DNA from: Enoplosus armatus
Lineage: Eukaryota; Chordata; Actinopteri; Centrarchiformes; Enoplosidae
DNA: 64,000 nt
Direction: 5' to 3'
NCBI RefSeq assembly: GCF_043641665.1
Contig: NC_092198.1
Coordinates: 13,571,001 to 13,635,000, forward strand
Part shown: positions 33,601 to 44,827 of the stretch, piece by piece
Layout of the letters: each line of letters begins with the position of its first letter
Numbering within the stretch: position 1 is the first letter of the stretch
Made by a program: the position numbers and the translations under genes
Notes under the pieces: generated by a model
The model's database searches: none
Told to the model about the DNA's origin: nothing
What the model saw: the letters and a program-made list of their open reading frames with translations, nothing else

Positions 33601-36473
33601 GTTGGTAATCCAGCTCGACGTAAATGACTGATTGTTATGTTTCAAAAGAGTACTAGAGAAAAACACTAAGACTAAGAGAAGCTTGGACAAAGATTTTTGT
33701 CTTTGGTCTCCAACAATATGCCATTAAGACCTCCGACTTCATATCCAAACAAAACACTTAATCAGTGAAATCACCTACTGAAGTGATTGAATGTTTGAGT
33801 GAAAACCTAGTAACACACAGTTACTAGTGGCACACGCTGGAGACCGCACCACACACAGGTGTATTGATGCAGGGAGGTGAAGTTGGGTCATGTGACAGTT
33901 GGGACATGTCTTCAGTGGCTTTCTGAAATCAAACAACACACACATAGTTGGTGCCATTTTCACATTATGCCTTTTTATCCAACTAATTGCGAGAAAAAGT
34001 TTACTTACTCTTAGCCTCTTTAAAAAACGAACCAAGGGAACAGGGTGCATACTAACCACTGTCTCTGTCTGAGACATTAACTCCCCGTTCCCTCGGTCCT
34101 CGCTTTCTCTTTTTAGGCCAGAATATTCGCACACGATGTTCCACGTCTAACGGACATCTGTGAAGAAGATAAATGCAGTGACTGAAATGAGCTGCATCAG
34201 TTGTATCTGTTAGGAATGGGAACGTTGCCAATGTGTTACATATGGCCTCTGGGCATAGTTACAGCACCATAGGCGCAGCCTCTGGTAACATAACACTCCC
34301 AGCTCCTAGAATGAATTTTAGGCAGGGTTAAACTACTACTAAGAAAGAAACTACTAAGAAAAGTTTATTAGAACACAACAAACCTTAAGGAAACCAGATA
34401 GATAAAATCAGAGGCTTCCCATAGTGTACAATAACTGACATTGCAACAGAGTGCACAAGAACTTTGGCAATAACAATGAGCTGAACAAGAGAGCAAACAA
34501 AACCGTGATGGATCTTCAGCCCTCTAGACCACCTCCAGTATGAGTCACAATCAAATATTTTTCTACTTCTGCATCCAAACATTATAATCATGCTTTATAT
34601 GATTTCAGCTAGTTTTTCCTCTCTATTACATATAGATTATTCTTCAGCTTCTTCTTCTCTAAGATGCCCACTAGAAATGTAGGCACACACATAAGGGAGA
34701 ACCACTTGTGTCTCATGTCGTGTCCGAAACACTTGTTAATGACAGTGAAGCAGAACAAAATTCCCACTGGGTCTAAAGGGACTGAATTTCTCATAACAGA
34801 AACGCCAGTGTTTTACACTCCCACAGCATCTCCCACAGGAGATCTCAGGAAGCACAGTCCTTGGCCTTTTTCCAGAATTCCCAAAATAGCAAATAAGAAA
34901 CATACTGTTTGAAATTGAAACACACCCTGCAGTATTATTTTTTTCAAAAAGCAAATTAAAAACGTTTAGAGGCTCTTGCACTTATGTGTCCTCCCTTTGT
35001 GTGCTGTCATTAGCGGGCCTTTTTGTTGTGTTCATTTGTTTATAACCGGGCTCACCAATTCTCCCTTATTTAATGACATCGCAGGATGCCTGTCAACAAC
35101 TTGAGTTCTCTCATTGGAGAAAAGGCAAAATATTGAAAATTGTATCCTTTACTACTCTGTGATTAATGTCTGAATGGTAAAAGTCTTAAGTCACTGTTTC
35201 TCTTGTTCATGTCCACTGTAGCTGCACCGTGTGAAACGTCTTCTGCTCACGAGCTAATGTTTGTTTGCCATTTAGCCTAACATGCTCAAAAATGGTGTGA
35301 TGCAGATAACAACAATAACTCTCAAAGGTTTGATATATGGAACAGTTCTTACATCTATGACCTGGGCTGAATATATTCCAGTGTGCTGTCATGTTGTCCT
35401 TTTATTGAGGGTGAAACCTAATTTATAATCTGTAAAGATAAATACAACTCGAAGCTGGGAATGGCACCAGAGATGCTACAGTAGGTAAGTTACGTTAACC
35501 ACTGCTGTTTCTTTCACTGTATTATTACATTTTGGGTGGAAGTTTAAAAAGAGGGAACAGGAGAGTGATGAGGTGTTGATGTTGTGAAGAGGAGCAGCTT
35601 ACATACAGAAATGTCTCCTACTAGTTTTCCCAAAGAGAGAGAAGTCTTTGAAGTTAATTTGGACTTTGGCACTGCACACTGGAAGCTAACTGTCCTGCAA
35701 GACCTAAGCAGTCTGCTGCAAGTTTACACTGGGGCATCTTATGTTACCACGTCATATATGAGATTACAAGGTAATGTGACAAATACTGCAGCTAGCAGAG
35801 GTTGCACACTGTTGAGCCAAATCAATGCAACGTGTGCTTCCAGTTTAATAATAATTTGATTTAGGCAGGGCTGTTCCAAAGTCTGGGTTTGGTGATCAAG
35901 CATTTGGCTCTGAGACTACCTGTCTGAGAACAGATGACATAAATAATATACAGACTTTTAAGTTTTTCCCATGAAAACGCAACTCAATCTGGCTTTACTT
36001 TATATCGACATGCTGGCTTTCTTGCTGTAAATTGCATTTTAGCCACAAGAGGCTGCAATTTGGTCACAAATAAGGCAGAGTTGTCTTTAGTCTGCTGAGA
36101 GTTGAATTGTTCTTATTCACTTAATTATTGATCCTTTACACCAATCATCATGCAAATCCACAATAAATAATAAATACGGCCCTCAATAATTCAGTGCAAT
36201 TACAGTTATACATAATACATATATATAATCTTTTCCTCATCCCAAACAGAAGATCACTTTAACACCTGTTTAATAAACTTGTAGGGACATTAATTCCTTA
36301 TTTCCTGTATCTTTTACTCTCCTGTGGCAACATTAAAGGTTCTGTAGGATACAGGGATTAATCATTTGCTGCAGTATTTATAGAGTTTGCTTTGAAAAGG
36401 TATAATGAGATCACTATGGACTGTACTCACAAGGGCTCATAACAGCACGGCAGCAAGTGGGTGACAGTATAAT

Positions 36474-36493
36474 GCAGCAGCAGCAGCAGCAGC
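36474..36493. repeat. (CAG)n trinucleotide repeat
   Basis: Six to seven CAG units in the intergenic region. It is not in a coding frame of any recognised gene. Confidence 0.9.
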
Positions 36494-37311
36494 ATATTGA
36501 ATTAGATAAGATTTGACTTGTTCAAGGTGGCTTAACATAAAAATAGGAACAAATGGGAACAAATTGTGTATATATACACGACCATATGTACAAAATGTTA
36601 CTGATAAAGTGAGGACACAAAGGTCTTTTCTTTGGTATTGTTTCTGAGAATATGAGGGTTTTAAAAGACTGAGGAGAAGTTTACATTCTGCTTACACATG
36701 GTGGGTTTTTAAAGGCTGGTTAAGATAATTTCCTGGACTTTCCTTTTTTAAAAATCAATAAAAGTTCTGGTGCAGTTTAAAATTTCTTCACCAGAATGAT
36801 TTCCCTTGCAATGTGGAGAAGGCTTTAAAAAATAATTGAGTAGGGAGATAATATGTGAAGAAAATATAACAGTTAACTAAATAAATGTTAATATACAAAT
36901 CAGAAAACTGTTATTAGTTGGCAGCTCCCAGGGTTGAACAAGGGAAATATAAATTTGTAAAATCCTGGCTACGGCCCTGAGTACTACTGCTAATTTTTTC
37001 TATTTAAATGAATGGTTTCTTTAAAAAAACGTACTACCACACACGATCCTGCGTATGCATTTCAAGATCTACTGTAAGTTCGAAGTCTTTTATGTTAAGC
37101 ACTTTTTTTTTTAAATAATAAATACATTAATTGATAAAATGCCTTTCTTGGGACAAGCTCATATATGAGTTCATATATCAAAATATACTTCATATTGTGT
37201 GAAATAATGTCCAAATGTGCCTCTACTGGAGCCTACATGTTGTAAAATTGTAGGTTACGCAAATAAATTGCCCCACTGAGGCTGTAACTCATCCCCGGCC
37301 AAAAGGCAAAA

Positions 37312-37545
37312 GGGGGGGGGGGGCATAAATACGGGAGGGGACCTCCTTTGTTCGACGTTTAGTCACCTCTGTGGCCCCTGGAAAACCATTAGACGAGGAG
37401 GACTTCTCCCAGGAGCCCGGCATTCCTCGGATTCCTCCGGTCTGATGTCATAGCAGAGGGGACGGCGCTCCGGAGGCATCTGGACCACTGCTGCCTTCAC
37501 GGTCCCCGCGACGGCTGCGACATCTGAGCTCTACTATACGTCGCA
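37312..37545 (+). promoter_or_regulatory. CpG-rich patch with G12 run and TATA-like CATAAATA
   Basis: A run of 12 G (37312-37323) is followed by CATAAATA (37324-37331) and about 210 bp with many CpGs (for example TTCGACG, GACGGCGCTCCGG, CCCGCGACGGCTGCG), in contrast to the AT-rich surroundings. It could be a promoter or CpG island, possibly a second ptpn14 promoter or a non-coding transcript. No convincing donor was seen downstream on plus. Confidence 0.35.
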
Positions 37546-37689
37546 CATTTCTCATTTTTAAATGATTTCAGTCGGGAAAATCAACAGGGATACATATTTT
37601 TTTTACATGTATTCTTTTGACCAATAAGCAACATGGAGCTATGTTTTGCTGATGTGTAGTAGTTGTAATAGTGCAACAGTGGGAAAAAA

Positions 37690-38110
37690 GTATTAAATTA
37701 ATTGTTTGATATTTTGGTAAACACGCTGTCTTGCTGAGAGTTAGATGAGAACTCATATTTGTTTGTTGTCATGCTAAACATTAAGTTCCGTTAGCTTAGC
37801 TTAGCACAAAGACTGGAAACAATGGCAAACAGCTAGCCTGGCTCTGTCAAAGGACACACAGTCCACTTACCTGCACCTGTAAAGCTCACTCAGTAACACG
37901 TTATGTCTTGTTGGGTAATCTGTACTGAAGCCGAAGTGTAAAAATGACAAATTTGTGGTTTAACTGGTGTGTATGAGTCAGGCTTTTCCCCCCTGTTTCA
38001 AGTTTTTATGCTAATTTAACGGCTTCAGGCTGCGGGAGTGGTATTAATCTTTTTGTCTAAATCTTGGCAAGAAAGCAAATAAAGCTTTTTCCCAAAATGT
38101 CAAACTATTA
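37690..38110 (+). repeat. Teleost interspersed repeat ('gttagcttagcttagcac' type)
   Basis: It contains 'ccgttagcttagcttagcac', 'aaagactggaaac', 'aacagctagcctggctctgtc', 'taaagctcactcagtaacac', 'agtgtaaaaatgacaa' and a closing 'gcaaataaagctttttcccaaaatgtcaaactatt'. These blocks, in this order, define a very common dispersed fish repeat. It sits just upstream of the inferred ptpn14 promoter. Confidence 0.65.
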
Positions 38111-38535
38111 CTTTAAGGAAGTTGCTGTGTAATTAGTGACGTTCACCATCAGCTGTTATCCTGCTCCTTTTGTTCCTTTCAACCTTTTAAACAACTGTTT
38201 TTTGTGATTCCTTGTTTTTCCCTCCCTTGTTTTCTTTCAATAATTTGTGAAAGTAAAAATATCCACTAATTCACAAGGAAAAAGCAAACTACAGAAAAGT
38301 CCGAAAAATAATCTTACATAATTTGGTGAAGCAGAAATGTTTTTATTTGTCTTACTATCCTTTTAATCCTCTCATGACCCCTTGGATTTCTCTTGCGACC
38401 TTTTGTGAGGGTCCCGAACCATTGCTTTACGCCTCCAAGCTCGTGATTCCAATATTTTCTGCAGATTTTGAATGCACCATGTGCTCCTCTCCCTCCCTGT
38501 CCTGAACGCCTCCATTGGACTAGAGGGACCACAAC

Positions 38536-38541
38536 TATAAA
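38536..38541 (+). promoter_or_regulatory. Inferred ptpn14 promoter TATA box
   Basis: TATAAA, with an inverted CCAAT box (CCATTGG, 38512-38518) just upstream. A GC-enriched leader with a consensus donor at 38921 follows. The sequence continues into the repeat-poor stretch described as exon 1. Confidence 0.45.
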
Positions 38542-38565
38542 CATACCGAGAGTCCCCGCGAGAGA

Positions 38566-38920
38566 AGAAGACCACGTCGTTGTTATTCACGGCCAAGTTT
38601 GAGGAACCTTTGTGACTTTTTTATATTTTGTAATAACGCTTTTTGTGCTCCGTGAAAAACTCACTCCCAAAAAAAACTTTGGAGTCGCAGCAGCTTCAGG
38701 ACTGAGTTTGCGACTGCCCTTGCGATTTTTTGTACTGAAAGTTGCGCTCTTATGATCCAAGAGTCTCTTGAGATTTAGTTTCACCACATGGGAACTTAAA
38801 CTTCATTAAGAGAAAAAAGTACATGAGGATTATCTGTTTGCTGTGAGGTTCAATCGCCGTCGAGCAAAGAAGAGTTTCTCCAGCGGGGAGCAGAAAACGG
38901 CATGTAGCGCAGGACCGAGG
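38566..38920 (+). other. ptpn14: Inferred non-coding exon 1 (5' UTR) of ptpn14
   Basis: About 355 nt between the TATA box and the strong donor CGAGG|GTGAGT at 38920/38921. It has no long ORF but several short upstream ATGs. The next + strand acceptor leading to a known exon is CTACAG before 48963, the exon carrying the ptpn14 ATG. Joining the two is inference. It could instead be the first exon of an unrelated non-coding RNA. Confidence 0.4.
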
Positions 38921-39822
38921 GTGAGTTGTCTTGCAAAAAAAAAAAAGAAGAAATCTTCAGCAGGGGAGTTTTGTTATCCTCTTGATTGTTTCCAAACACG
39001 TCTAGACATTCGTGAAGTAGAGGGGAAACTGTCGTAAAGTCTCAACCAGCACGGTTACAATGTAGGCCAAATGGCTTGGCCACGTATAGAGCAGGCAGGG
39101 GATCCCAAATATTTTCATGCTAAGCCCCCACCCCCGTCCTCCAGCAGATAACACGTATATTACAATACAGACAGAGCCCCAAATCCACCTCTCCACTTGA
39201 TAAGATGCGGACCACTGCTGGGTGTGATTTCACAGGGAGCTGGACAACCAAATAACCTGTAGATAACCTGGAAAACTGTGGTTACACCTCTCATCAGAGC
39301 AGCCTACAGAGTTAATGAGGTTATACTGAAGTTACATTTCTGCACTTGGCTAAAGCGACTCTATGGACCCCCCTTAGGATCCAGGCTGGACATCTTTCCG
39401 GGAGGCACATTGGCACATGCCAGGTGGAGTTTACACTACCTGAATGAGTTCGATCCTACTCTGTTATTACACCTATTACTGTTGTTTTTACACTGTAAAC
39501 AGAAGCTTCTTGACCTGTTGACTTTGGTGGACAATGCATGAAGTCATCTGAGACTGAGAGCTGCACACACATCACAGTGGTACATGACGGGTTGAATGAT
39601 CTTGGAGGACTTGGTGTGTGTGTGTTATTTTTGCAATGATGTCAGTATCACTTTGCTGTTGAACTTTTGCTGTTTGTGGGCTCTCACCCTGTGTGCACAC
39701 TGTGCATACATGTTTGTGTGATGTGATGTGTTTGGACACGCACCTTGGACTGCCACCATTACTGTAAAAAGGGGAGAGAGTTCTGTAAAGGCAAATATAG
39801 CATAGCTGCAGGAGGCGTAGGC

Positions 39823-39825
<3 letters not shown>

Positions 39826-39866
<41 letters not shown>
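39826..39866. repeat. (AC)n microsatellite
   Basis: About 20 uninterrupted AC units. Confidence 0.95.
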
Positions 39867-39867
<1 letters not shown>

Positions 39868-40510
39868 CTGGCTGTCTTTATAAGCTCAAAGGCATGCTGT
39901 CTAAATTATATAGTGCCAGAGCAAGTGGCTTGGGAGTACACAGCACTTTAAATCCTCCACCAGTGTTTTAAAAGGACCAAAAGTCAGAGTAGTGTATTCT
40001 CCATCCATGCTTCTCATCCCCTTATGGTGAGGCGTGTTTAGACACAAGGGAGAGTGGTTAAATATCTCATATACGTTCCTGATTCCTTCCATAATAGCAG
40101 TGCTATGTTTTGCCCTCCGCATCCTTCTGTCGTATTTAAAAAACAAAAGGAATATGTCAGCACCAAGTCCCCAAAGGCTGTTTTGTTTAAGGTCAGCATG
40201 GTACGATTATAATAGGTGTTTACTGCATAATGTGAGCCTGCATGTAAAAGGAAAAGTGGCTATTGTTTGTGTAGCCAGTGGTCATTCGAGGCTTAAGGCC
40301 ATTTGATTGCTATGTGGGGCAAACATACCTGTAATTTTGGTCAAGTGCTCATGCTGCAGCACAGGAAGAGAGGGACGGAGAAAATGTTATTGTTGTTGTT
40401 GTAGCAGCAGTTTTAACTTGAGAAATGTACAGAATGGCTCTCTTGTTGTTCTGCAGAGACGCAGCGCTGCAGTGGCATCATGAAAAAGGCCATGACCTCT
40501 TTCTCTTTCT

Positions 40511-40530
40511 AATATATATATATATATATC
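40511..40530. repeat. (AT)n microsatellite
   Basis: About ten AT units next to a pyrimidine tract. Confidence 0.9.
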
Positions 40531-40619
40531 AAGTTGCTGTGATACAAAATAAGGCTAAGTCTAAGTTAATGATAAAAGGCAGCTTCAAAGTAACAATTTT
40601 TATATTTGATAATTGATTC

Positions 40620-40911
40620 AAATTTTGAGTCATTTATCAAGCAAAAGTGCCACAAATGTTGTGGCTCCAGCTTCTCCGATGTGAGGATTGTCTGCCTTCA
40701 TCGTTGTAAATTAAATATATTTAGGTTTTTGAGTGTTTGTCAGACAAAACAAGCAACTTAAAGATGTCACCATGGGCTGTAGGAAATTGTGATGAGGATG
40801 GGCATTTTCCACCATTTTCTGACATTTTATAGACTAAATGATTCATCACTTAATTGAAAAACAATCAACAGATGAATGTCTAATGAAAATAGTCATTAGT
40901 TGCAGCCCTAA
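40620..40911 (-). repeat. Teleost interspersed repeat (MITE-like), fuller copy
   Basis: It has 'tgagtcatttatcaag', 'ccagcttctccgatgtgagg', 'cattttccaccattttctgac', 'attttatagactaaatgatt' and the end 'gtcattagttgcagcccta', in that order. This is the clearest copy in the window of the family also at 545-783 and 44140-44604. Confidence 0.65.
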
Positions 40912-41715
40912 ATGCAATTATTCCTTTGAATATTGTCATGAATATTGTCATGATTGTCATGTAGATGTGTACCCATACTCATAAACAGATTAATGTAAAT
41001 AGAATATAAATCTGAGTTTTAGGAAAGCAGTAATTAAAATAAATGTTCATTAAAGAACCAACTAATAATATGAAATAGTATAATGTACAATATTCTAGCT
41101 GGGTTAATGTGTGTGAAGGTGAGCAGTAACTCGTGTGTGTGGTGAGTGGATTCAGAGATGCTTTTGTCAGAGGATCTTGTGAGTTGTGTAAGTGCTGTGC
41201 TCTCTGTCAGCCTGGCAGACAACAACAGAGTAGAGAGCGTGCTGCGACCTGCCCAACTCTCCCACACTCCACCTTAGGCACCTTCCAGGTGCTACGGGTG
41301 AGTTGTCAATCACCGCTGCCCCCCCCCCACACACATGGCAGGGTAGTCCCCTCTCCCTCTGATCAGCCAAAAGTTTAGAAACATGAGACTTTTTCCGTGA
41401 TGTGACCCGCATATGGGCCTAAGAGTACGTGTAACACGTCGTTTGTAGGGTAATTTGTGAGGAAGTGTGTATGTGATTTAGCCCAATTCTAATAGAGCAT
41501 CAAGCAGAGACATTTTCCATTTGATCCCGAGTTTAATGTGTGAATTTTTCCTTTCCTCCCAGCCATTATGTGTGTGTTAGATACAGCCGGATGTAAGCAG
41601 TAGCAAACCCAAAGTGCTGCTGCTTTCATAGGCCTGTAAACTCAGTGCTGTTGAGGTCCATGTTAGGGTTCGTGCCTTTAGGCTTCAGCTGTGAGAAAAC
41701 ACTTTTGGTGATTGA

Positions 41716-41717
<2 letters not shown>

Positions 41718-41743
<26 letters not shown>
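41718..41743. repeat. (TG)n microsatellite
   Basis: About 13 TG units. Confidence 0.9.
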
Positions 41744-41747
<4 letters not shown>

Positions 41748-42988
41748 TTGTATTTGTGAGTGTGATGTGGTTCCCAGGAGGAGGAGGGGGGGCATGGAAA
41801 ATGTGAACAGCACCGTGGTTTGGCTGGAACAGACGTGGTGGCTGATGGCTGATGGTCCCATATTTCTGTTGTTGAGGTGGAGAGCCGCCGTTATCAAGCC
41901 TCACTCCGTGTTTACTCACCCCTTCCCTCCATCCCTCCATCCACCCCCCCCCCCCTTCTCATGACCAACTGTACCAACATGATAAGAGCCTGAGAAACAC
42001 CGGTGTCACGTCTCTTCTTCCCTTTCTGTCCAAATCCTCACTTATCTGAAGCCTTTACTCTCTCATCTGGGCTCTGGGAATCACCACTACACACACTGCA
42101 CTCTTTCTCTCAAGCATATCTGCAAACTCTCCTTGCCTCCTTACCATCAATCCCCAGATTTCACTGCCACAAGATGAGTCGGCAGCGCTATGTCATTGTT
42201 GGTTTGGAAAACCAGTCTCTGGCCAGTGTTAAGCTCGGTCCCTCTTTGATCCTCCCCCTCTTCATGTTCTAGTGACAGTGTTTAGATGGCTATGCCAGCC
42301 TGAAACACTGGGCATTCCCTGTCTATTACTGTCAACCGTGGCACAGCTGTGCAGCTCATGAACACATATTTCTATTATTTTCCTTCAGCTTCTTTGGTTT
42401 TATGATATTTAGGGGTATGTGTGCTGTACTATCAATAATGTGGAGCTGGAAAAATCACATGGTTTATCATTTTATGGGGCTCTTTTTTTATTTGGGAGAT
42501 TTTTAGTGTCTCCGACTTCTGTCTACAGTCAAAACGCAGTCCAAGCAGTAACTACAAAGCAGCAGAAGTTAAAAAAAATTTGCATTTGTGAGAAAGTACG
42601 TTTAGCTGCTGCTGCAAAATATCTGGATGCATGAATGCATCTTGCTCAGCACCCAGATATGGAGTACTAAAACTCAGATACTAAAATGTGTCGTATTGCA
42701 CAGGATGGTATAAGGAATTTGCAGCACACATAGCTCATCGGGATTTCAGGCTAAATTATCGTCTGCAGGTAGAAGATATAGTTGATCTTTTCAGAGCAAT
42801 CCTGAATGCATACAATTTGAAATGTTCTTAAACTCAGCTGCTAAATTAACATCCTATCTTTCCTGAGCAGAGCGTGCATACAAAAAAATGTAAGACGTGG
42901 GAATCCTCTACAATTTTTACATTTCAGATTATTTTTTGAGTGCAGCTTTCACGACCCCCCCCCACTTGATTCACTTGATCTGTGCAGA

Positions 42989-43012
42989 AGTGTGTGTGTG
43001 TGTGTGTGTGTG
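42989..43012. repeat. (GT)n microsatellite
   Basis: About 12 GT units, the first of a cluster of GT/CA runs over 0.6 kb. Confidence 0.9.
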
Positions 43013-43158
43013 AGATAGAGATTGTGAGTGTGTGTGTGTCTGCGTAAGGCTACAGACAGGACTCCTTCGCTGTCTGTATGTCGCCTCTGTGCGAACACTG
43101 CTCTACGTGTTGTTTGTCACCGTCCCCATGCTCTCATATAGTAGAGAGAATGCGTACG

Positions 43159-43211
43159 TGTGTTTATGTGTGTGTGTGTGTGTGTGTGTGCGTGTGTGTG
43201 TGTAAGTGTGT
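43159..43211. repeat. GT-rich microsatellite, interrupted
   Basis: GT runs broken by TTTATG, CG and AA. Confidence 0.85.
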
Positions 43212-43338
43212 GTCTTTGTCTCAGAGATGGAGCTAGAGAGAGAGAGAAAAGAGAGAGCGCTGGAAAGTGAAAAAGCAGATGCGCTTGTTAGAAACACTGT
43301 CTGGAAGCCTGGCTCCACCATCTGTTTGCAGCTGCTGA

Positions 43339-43340
<2 letters not shown>

Positions 43341-43379
<39 letters not shown>
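43341..43379. repeat. (GT)n microsatellite
   Basis: About 19 GT units. Confidence 0.9.
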
Positions 43380-43381
<2 letters not shown>

Positions 43382-43496
43382 GACTGTGTGTAAGTAATCA
43401 TACAGTATATTGTGGAATGTATACATAGGTTTATTCCTTTAAAGTGAGCAAACGTAAAGGCAAAGTATTCTGTGTTTTTGTTTTAAGCATGAAAGT

Positions 43497-43497
<1 letters not shown>

Positions 43498-43548
<51 letters not shown>
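43498..43548. repeat. (CA)n microsatellite
   Basis: About 25 CA units. This is the reverse complement of the GT runs 120-500 bp upstream, so the transcript could pair across them. Confidence 0.9.
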
Positions 43549-43554
<6 letters not shown>

Positions 43555-44139
43555 GGGTCAGACAGACACACATGGCCAAAGTGTCAGATAACAAAGAGGG
43601 CCCTGGTAGTGTGTCCCTCTGTCCCATTGGCTTGCTGGGAGAACAATTGCTGTGTAGTGTGCATGCATGTTCCTTTACTGTATGTGCTTTTTTTTTCATA
43701 TAGCAAAAGGCCACTTGTGTTTGTGTTTTACTGCCCAGTGAATTGGACAGCAAAGTTATTTGTGCCGCAGGATGATAAAGTCTGATCCAGGGTCAGCTCC
43801 CAGTAGCTGCTGTTACTCTGATAGACTTTGGCTGCATGTGTCCGGTGGACCTCAGAGTAGCGTTACCTCAAAACATCTCACTCCTGAGCTTGCCTTTACC
43901 TCCACGGTAAACCAGTGGGGAAAAGAGGATCAAGGTCTTAAAAAGATTTTGGTAAACATCGAACCAAATCTGGCTGTTTTGGATCAGACGTTGGTGTAAT
44001 AGTATTTACAAATTCTTATGTTTTTAGCTCTGCTTGGAGTAACACATGGTCACCAGAAAGGACAATACAACAAGTGACAAAGTTATCAGACACATACAGT
44101 AGAAAAAACGTAGGGGTCTTCTGTGTGGCTCACTGATTT

Positions 44140-44604
44140 GACACTATTTGTCAATTAATAATATAATAATCAACAAGAATTTTGATAGTGGATTTATCTT
44201 TAAGTCATTTATCAAGTTGACATATACCAAACATTCACTGGCTCCTGCCGCTTAAATGTGAGAATTGTTATTTGTTGTTTTTCTGTGTTTTATATCATTG
44301 TAAATGGAATATTTTTGGGTTTTGGGCATTTTCCAGCATTTTATGAACTAAATGATTACTCTAGAGCGTATAAATCGTTTTTAAAGCAAACTTGTACTGC
44401 TTCCAGCCTCTCAAATATCAATATTTGCTGGTTTTCATAGCCTTCTGTGATAGGAAAAGAAATATCTTTGGGTTTTTGGACTGTTGGTTGGACAGTCATT
44501 TGAAGACCTTTTCTTAGCTCAGGGAAATTATGATGGACATTTTTCACCATTTCACCACATTTAATAGACAAAACAGCTAATTGAGAAAATAATTGGCAAA
44601 GCAC
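44140..44604 (-). repeat. Teleost interspersed repeat, decayed or doubled copy
   Basis: 'aagtcatttatcaag', 'gcattttccagcattttatgaactaaatgatt', then a second similar series 'gtttttggactgttgg', 'gacatttttcaccattt' and 'ttaatagacaaaacagctaattgagaaaataattgg'. It looks like two overlapping or nested copies of the same family as at 40620-40911. Confidence 0.55.
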
Positions 44605-44803
44605 TATTTTGGAATATTTGTTTCCATTGTCAGAACAAGCATGAGCACATAACCTGTATAAACTACTTGATTTGCACTCCTTCTAAGTGATCCAGGCCTG
44701 GTTTACACTCGTAGATCAAATTGTAAAAAGAGTACGCCAGAGGAAGAGCAGTTACGAGCTGTGAAGCACGTTTGTTTTGCTACAGCGCTCATGTGTAAAA
44801 GGA

Positions 44804-44827
44804 GGGGGGGGGGGGGGGGGGGGGGGG
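44804..44827. repeat. G homopolymer (24 G)
   Basis: An unbroken run of about 24 G. The length may be inaccurate because of sequencing or assembly, and it can form G-quadruplexes. Confidence 0.85.

Larger units (their letters stand above)
25504..38535. other. Intergenic region between divergent pomcb and ptpn14
   Basis: About 13 kb without a recognisable protein gene. It holds CA and TA microsatellites, several fish interspersed repeats (near 29690-29960, 30308-30610 and 37690-38110), a CAG run at 36474-36493 and a CpG-rich patch at 37312-37545. ORFs here lack splice context and similarity to anything I know. Upstream control elements of pomcb are expected in the part near 25.5-30 kb. Confidence 0.7.
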
